A stretch of DNA of 32,604 nt, from positions 1-32,604 of the forward strand of contig WHSN01000028.1 in the NCBI GenBank assembly GCA_009380045.1. Reading direction: 5' to 3'. Position 1 is the stretch's first letter; every line of letters begins with the position of its first letter. The position numbers and the translations under genes are program-made. Source of the DNA: Luteitalea sp. (GTDB lineage Bacteria; Acidobacteriota; Vicinamibacteria; Vicinamibacterales; CAVVIG01). A model generated the notes under the pieces. The model made no database searches and was not told where the DNA came from. It was given only the letters and a program-made list of their open reading frames with translations. Of the stretch, positions 29,285-32,604 are shown piece after piece.

Positions 29285-30181
29285 ATGGATGTTCATCTGA
29301 TCGACGGCACCTACGAGCTGTTCCGCCATTACTACGCCTTGCCTTCGGTGCGCGACCGCGACGGCCGGGAGGTTGCCGCCGTGCGTGGGGTGATCACGTC
29401 GGTGCTCGGGATGATCGCCGCCGGGACCACGCATGTGGGCGTCGCGACCGACCACGTGATCGAGTCGTTCCGCAACCGTCTGTGGCCCGGATACAAGACC
29501 GGCGCCGGCGTCGAGCCGGATCTTCTCGCCCAGTTTCCCCTTCTCGAAGAAGCGCTGTCGGCGCTCGGCGTGGCAGTATGGCCGATGATCGAATTCGAGG
29601 CCGACGATGCACTCGCGGCGGCGGCGAGCGTGGCGGCGCGCGATCCGGGCGTCAACCGGGTGTTGATTTGCACCCCGGACAAAGACCTGGCGCAGTGCGT
29701 ACAGGGGACCCGCGTTGTCCAACTCAACCGGCGCACCCGCATGACCCGCGACGAAGCGGGTGTGATCGCGCAGTTCGGTGTGCCGCCCTCGTCAATCCCC
29801 GACTACCTGGCGCTCGTGGGCGACGCCGCGGACGGATATCCCGGGCTGCCTGGCTGGGGCGCCAAGTCGACCGCCGCCGTGCTGGCGCGTTACGGTCATC
29901 TCGAGGCGATTCCCGAAGACTGGCGCGCGTGGAACGTGAACGCCTCCGGCGCGGCGCGTCTGGCGCGCACGCTGGCGCAGCAGCGCGACGACGCGTTCCT
30001 GTTTCGGGATCTTGCGACCTTGCGGTCTGACATCGCCATCATCGAATCGGTTGACGTCCTGCGGTGGAGCGGACCGACACCCGCATTCGACGCGCTCGCC
30101 GCGCGGCTCGACGCGAACGTGGGCGAGGGCCGCGCGCTCTCGGAAACAGGACGAAGGGCGGCGCGCGAGTCCCGGACCTGA
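29285..30181 (+). CDS. 5'-3' exonuclease / flap endonuclease-like protein
   Basis: The product is 298 residues, cytosolic. It has the fold and acidic residues of the PolA-type 5'-nuclease domain: LIDGTYELFR (Asp7), DHVIESFRN near 56, EFEADDALAAAA (Glu105, Asp107, Asp108), CTPDKDL (Asp132, Asp134), and GDAADGYPGLPGWGAKSTAAVL (Asp180, Asp183). The last is the helix-hairpin-helix that grips DNA. No polymerase domain follows, so it is a stand-alone FEN-like protein rather than DNA polymerase I. E. coli Xni (ExoIX) is a related stand-alone type. Likely roles are flap or RNA-primer removal. The C-terminal 50 residues have no recognisable domain. Confidence 0.9.
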   Translation: MDVHLIDGTYELFRHYYALPSVRDRDGREVAAVRGVITSVLGMIAAGTTHVGVATDHVIESFRNRLWPGYKTGAGVEPDLLAQFPLLEEALSALGVAVWPMIEFEADDALAAAASVAARDPGVNRVLICTPDKDLAQCVQGTRVVQLNRRTRMTRDEAGVIAQFGVPPSSIPDYLALVGDAADGYPGLPGWGAKSTAAVLARYGHLEAIPEDWRAWNVNASGAARLARTLAQQRDDAFLFRDLATLRSDIAIIESVDVLRWSGPTPAFDALAARLDANVGEGRALSETGRRAARESRT

Positions 30182-30227
30182 CGACTTCAGGCAGTCCCGA
30201 AGCCGCACGAAGGAGGCGACCGGGCTG

Positions 30228-31205
30228 CTACGACCGTTGTGACTCGGCCGGAACAACGGTCAACTCCCGTCGGTACTTGCCGCGCAGGATGGTGACCTTC
30301 GAAGGCTGGCCGATCCGGTCGTCGGTGAGGCGGCGGTGGAGATCGTCCACGCCCGACACCGGTTCGCCCGCGAACGCGAGGATCACGTCGCCGTTACGCA
30401 GTCCGGCCGTCCCAGCGGGGCTATCCGGATCGATTGACAAGACGAGGACACCTGACGAGGCCGCGATCCGATTGGCGCGCGCCAAGGTTCTGGGGATCGG
30501 CACGCTCTGGCCGCCGACGCCGATGTAGCTTCGCCGGATGCGGCCGTCGCGAATCAGCCGCGCGGCAACGAAGCGCGCCGTGTTGCTGGCGATCGCGAAA
30601 CAGAGGCCCTGTGCCGGAAGGATCACGGCCGTGTTGATGCCGATCACGTCACCGCGCGTCGTGACCAGCGGCCCGCCGGAGTTGCCGGGGTTGAGCGCGG
30701 CGTCGGTCTGTATGATGTCGTCCATCAGCCGCCCCGACCGGGCGCGGAGCGATCGGCCGAGGGCGCTGACCACACCGGCGGTCACCGAATGATCGAAGCC
30801 GTAGGGGTTGCCGATGGCGACGGCAATCTGCCCCACCCGCACCGCCCGCGAGTCGCCGAGCGTCGCCGCGCACAGTGGCGGACCGGCCGACGCGTCGACA
30901 CGGATGACAGCCAGGTCGGTATCGACATCACGACCGACCACATCGGCGCCGAGCGAGCGGCCGTCGAGGAGCCGAACGCTGATGCCGCCGGCGCCATCGA
31001 CAACATGGCTGTTGGTGAGGACGAAGCCGTCCGGCGTGAGGACCACCCCGGAACCGCCCCCTCGGCCGGCTTCGATTCTGACGACGGCAGGGGCAACCGC
31101 CTCCGCCGTTCGGACGACCGCGTCGGAGTAGGCGTCGAGCAGCTCTCCGTCGTCGGCCCGGGCGCGCTGCGATTCACCGATCACGGACCCAGTGTAGGAA
31201 GGCAT
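30228..31205 (-). CDS. HtrA/DegP-like S1C serine protease with PDZ domain
   Basis: The product is 325 residues from the ATG at 31205; an in-frame ATG at 31220 is also possible, and neither has a good Shine-Dalgarno. The trypsin-like protease domain has TNSHVVDG (His67), VDTDLAVIRV (Asp97) and ALNPGNSGGPL (Ser176), the full catalytic triad. VAIGNPYGFDHSVTAGVVSALGRSLR and GLCFAIASNTARFV are characteristic of the HtrA family. A single PDZ domain follows from about residue 225 (YIGVGGQSVPIPR, then GVLVLSIDPDSPAGTAGLRNGDVILAFAGEPVSG). Unlike DegP or DegQ, it lacks a signal peptide or membrane anchor, so it should be cytosolic. It degrades or refolds damaged proteins. It is divergent from the 5'-nucleotidase gene. 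Confidence 0.92.
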   Translation of the reverse strand: MPSYTGSVIGESQRARADDGELLDAYSDAVVRTAEAVAPAVVRIEAGRGGGSGVVLTPDGFVLTNSHVVDGAGGISVRLLDGRSLGADVVGRDVDTDLAVIRVDASAGPPLCAATLGDSRAVRVGQIAVAIGNPYGFDHSVTAGVVSALGRSLRARSGRLMDDIIQTDAALNPGNSGGPLVTTRGDVIGINTAVILPAQGLCFAIASNTARFVAARLIRDGRIRRSYIGVGGQSVPIPRTLARANRIAASSGVLVLSIDPDSPAGTAGLRNGDVILAFAGEPVSGVDDLHRRLTDDRIGQPSKVTILRGKYRRELTVVPAESQRS

Positions 31206-31385
31206 GGCGCCTGGTCGCATCCCCCATACGGGTGGTGTACAGTCGGCACCCAGGCGACCTCTTCCCACATGAACTCAGAAGCGAATTCCAGGGCGAACTC
31301 CGCGAGCCCGGCGTAGGATCCCGCGAATGAAGCAATGCCTGGGCTGGGCGTCTTCGGTCGGGAGCCTGTCACCTCGCAGCTGGCT

Positions 31386-31415
31386 TTCACGATGCCGGCG
31401 TTCACGATGCCGGCG
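31386..31415. repeat. 15-bp direct repeat, two copies
   Basis: ttcacgatgccggcg occurs twice head to tail (31386-31400 and 31401-31415), followed by a degenerate third start, ttccacgatg. It lies just before the preferred start codon of the 5'-nucleotidase gene. The period is a multiple of three, so a frame through it stays open. Confidence 0.85.
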
Positions 31416-31422
31416 TTCCACG

Positions 31423-32604
31423 ATGATCGCGCGGCGGGTCCTGACCGGGGCGTTCGCGCTGGGACTCTTGTATCCGGCCCTGGCGACGATCGGGATTTCC
31501 CAGCAGCGGTTGGCCGCGGCTCCGTCCGAGACCGTGACCATCTCGATTGTCGCGACCACCGATCTCCACGGCTACGTGTTCCCGTCCGAGAACCACGGCG
31601 GGCTTGCGCTGCTCGGCGGCTATGTCCAGGCCCTGCGCAGCCTGCGCGCATCGGACGGCGGCGCCGTGCTGCTTGTCGACGCCGGCGACGCGCTTCAGGG
31701 CGGCGTCGAATCGGATCTCTCGGAGGGGGCTCTCGTCGTCGACGCGTTCAACGCCCTCGGCTACACCGCGGCGGCGATCGGGAATCACGAGTTCGACTTC
31801 GGCGCTGTCGATATCGAGGGCGCCCGCGAGGGGCAGGGCGACCGCCGCGGGGCTCTCAAGGCGCGCGCGCGCCAGGCGCAGTTCCCCTTTCTCGCCGCGA
31901 ATCTGATCGACGATCGGTCCGGCCGTGCCGTCAACTGGCCGAATGTGCGGCCATCGGTGGTGGTTGACTCGGCTGGCATCAAGGTCGGTATCGTTGGCGT
32001 GATGACGATTGGCGCGCTCAGAGCCACGCTGCCGGCCAACGTGCGAGGCCTGAGCGTGGCGCCGCTCGCGTCCACGATCGCCGCGGAAGCGTCGGCGCTC
32101 CGCGCGGCTGGCGCGGCAGCGGTGATCGTCGTCGCGCACGGCGGCGGGCGGTGCACCCGCTTCGGTGACCCCTTCGACCTGTCGTCGTGCGACCCCGACG
32201 CCGAGATCTTTCAGGTCGCGAGAGCCCTCCCTCCCGGCCTGGTCAACGTGATTGCCGCCGGCCACTCGCACGAGGCGGTGGCGCATCAGGTCGCGGGGAT
32301 CGCGATCGTACAGGCCCACGGGCGCGGACAGGCGTTCGCACGCGCCGATCTGGTGCTGCACCGGGCGACAAAGCAGGTGACCGGCGTCAACGTCTTCCCG
32401 CCCCGCCAGATCTGCGCCGAGGACGCCGGTGAACGCGCCGGCTGTCTGCGGTGCGACCGACCTTCGGCCGTCGCCGAGCCGGCACGTTACGAGGGACGCC
32501 CGATCGCGCCGGACCCTGCAGTCGTGGCGGCGATGGCGCCTGCCCTCGAACGGGTTCGCAGCCTGCAGGCGGCGTCGCTTGGCGTCGTGCTCGACTCGCC
32601 GATC
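31423..32604 (+). CDS. Secreted 5'-nucleotidase family metallophosphatase (3' end outside window)
   Basis: 394 codons are present and the frame is open to the window edge. From the ATG at 31423 a signal peptide follows (MIARRVLTGAFALGLLYPAL). Metallophosphoesterase motifs come in the order of 5'-nucleotidases: TTDLHGY (Asp47, His49), VDAGDALQGG (Asp86, Asp89), GNHEFDFG (Asn121, His122), VVAHGGG and AAGHSHEAV. These hold the two-metal centre. The C-terminal substrate-binding domain would lie mostly outside the window. It hydrolyses nucleotides or related phosphates in the periplasm or on the surface. The start is a choice: an in-frame ATG at 31327 has agga nine bases upstream and would add a 32-residue Arg/Cys-rich stretch through the 15-bp repeat. 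I prefer 31423 because it gives a normal signal peptide. Confidence 0.88.
   Translation, partial: MIARRVLTGAFALGLLYPALATIGISQQRLAAAPSETVTISIVATTDLHGYVFPSENHGGLALLGGYVQALRSLRASDGGAVLLVDAGDALQGGVESDLSEGALVVDAFNALGYTAAAIGNHEFDFGAVDIEGAREGQGDRRGALKARARQAQFPFLAANLIDDRSGRAVNWPNVRPSVVVDSAGIKVGIVGVMTIGALRATLPANVRGLSVAPLASTIAAEASALRAAGAAAVIVVAHGGGRCTRFGDPFDLSSCDPDAEIFQVARALPPGLVNVIAAGHSHEAVAHQVAGIAIVQAHGRGQAFARADLVLHRATKQVTGVNVFPPRQICAEDAGERAGCLRCDRPSAVAEPARYEGRPIAPDPAVVAAMAPALERVRSLQAASLGVVLDSPI

Noticed and set aside
1-32604. tRNA, rRNA or riboswitch
   Set aside because: I found no tRNA-like or rRNA-like sequence and no recognisable riboswitch motif by eye; a covariance-model scan was not possible.

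Overview
The window is GC-rich DNA of a free-living Gram-negative bacterium. The best guess is Acidobacteriota, class Vicinamibacteria. This rests on gene content recalled from that group: Oar-like TonB-dependent receptors with an N-terminal carboxypeptidase-regulatory-like domain, a DUF6152 protein, a large secreted family of unknown function, a secreted sugar-dehydrogenase-like beta-propeller and a tannase. It is an inference, because no rRNA, tRNA or marker gene is present.

Layout. Positions 1-1700 are gene-poor. They hold one hypothetical lipoprotein-like gene and a decayed patch in which a DUF433/DUF5615 toxin-antitoxin pair is joined to an internal fragment of a transposase, next to short repeats. 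An SRPBCC protein and a Bax-inhibitor-1 membrane protein follow, then a probably decayed small membrane-protein gene. Positions 3897-11467 form a tight same-strand operon for a surface glycan. It encodes a polysaccharide pyruvyl transferase-family protein, a GT4 glycosyltransferase, a sugar epimerase, two GT-C (ArnT/PMT-like) membrane glycosyltransferases and a GT2 polyprenyl-phosphate glycosyltransferase. The GT2 enzyme probably makes the lipid-linked donor used by the two GT-C enzymes.

Positions 11471-16588 encode four exported proteins: two metallo-beta-lactamase-fold hydrolases, a tannase/feruloyl esterase and a protein of unknown function. Positions 16978-23781 contain two outer-membrane TonB-dependent receptors around an ECF sigma/anti-sigma pair. 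The anti-sigma factor carries an unusual periplasmic domain resembling an HNH-type nuclease fold in which the expected metal-site His is a Tyr. This is the most unusual item in the window. Positions 24058-26656 hold DUF3574, a small unknown protein, DUF6152 and an Fsr-like MFS exporter. Positions 26853-27574 are a MNT/HEPN toxin-antitoxin operon. The right end has a secreted sugar-dehydrogenase-like propeller, a stand-alone 5'-3' exonuclease-like protein, a cytosolic-looking HtrA/DegP-like protease with PDZ, and a secreted 5'-nucleotidase-family protein cut by the window edge.

No CRISPR array, intact insertion sequence, prophage or RNA gene was seen. The window is largely ordinary chromosomal content. 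The leads worth a check are the anti-sigma/HNH-like fusion, the HxHxEH metallo-hydrolase, the acidic loops of the second receptor, the broken toxin-antitoxin/transposase junction, and a recurrent -10-like hexamer very close to start codons.
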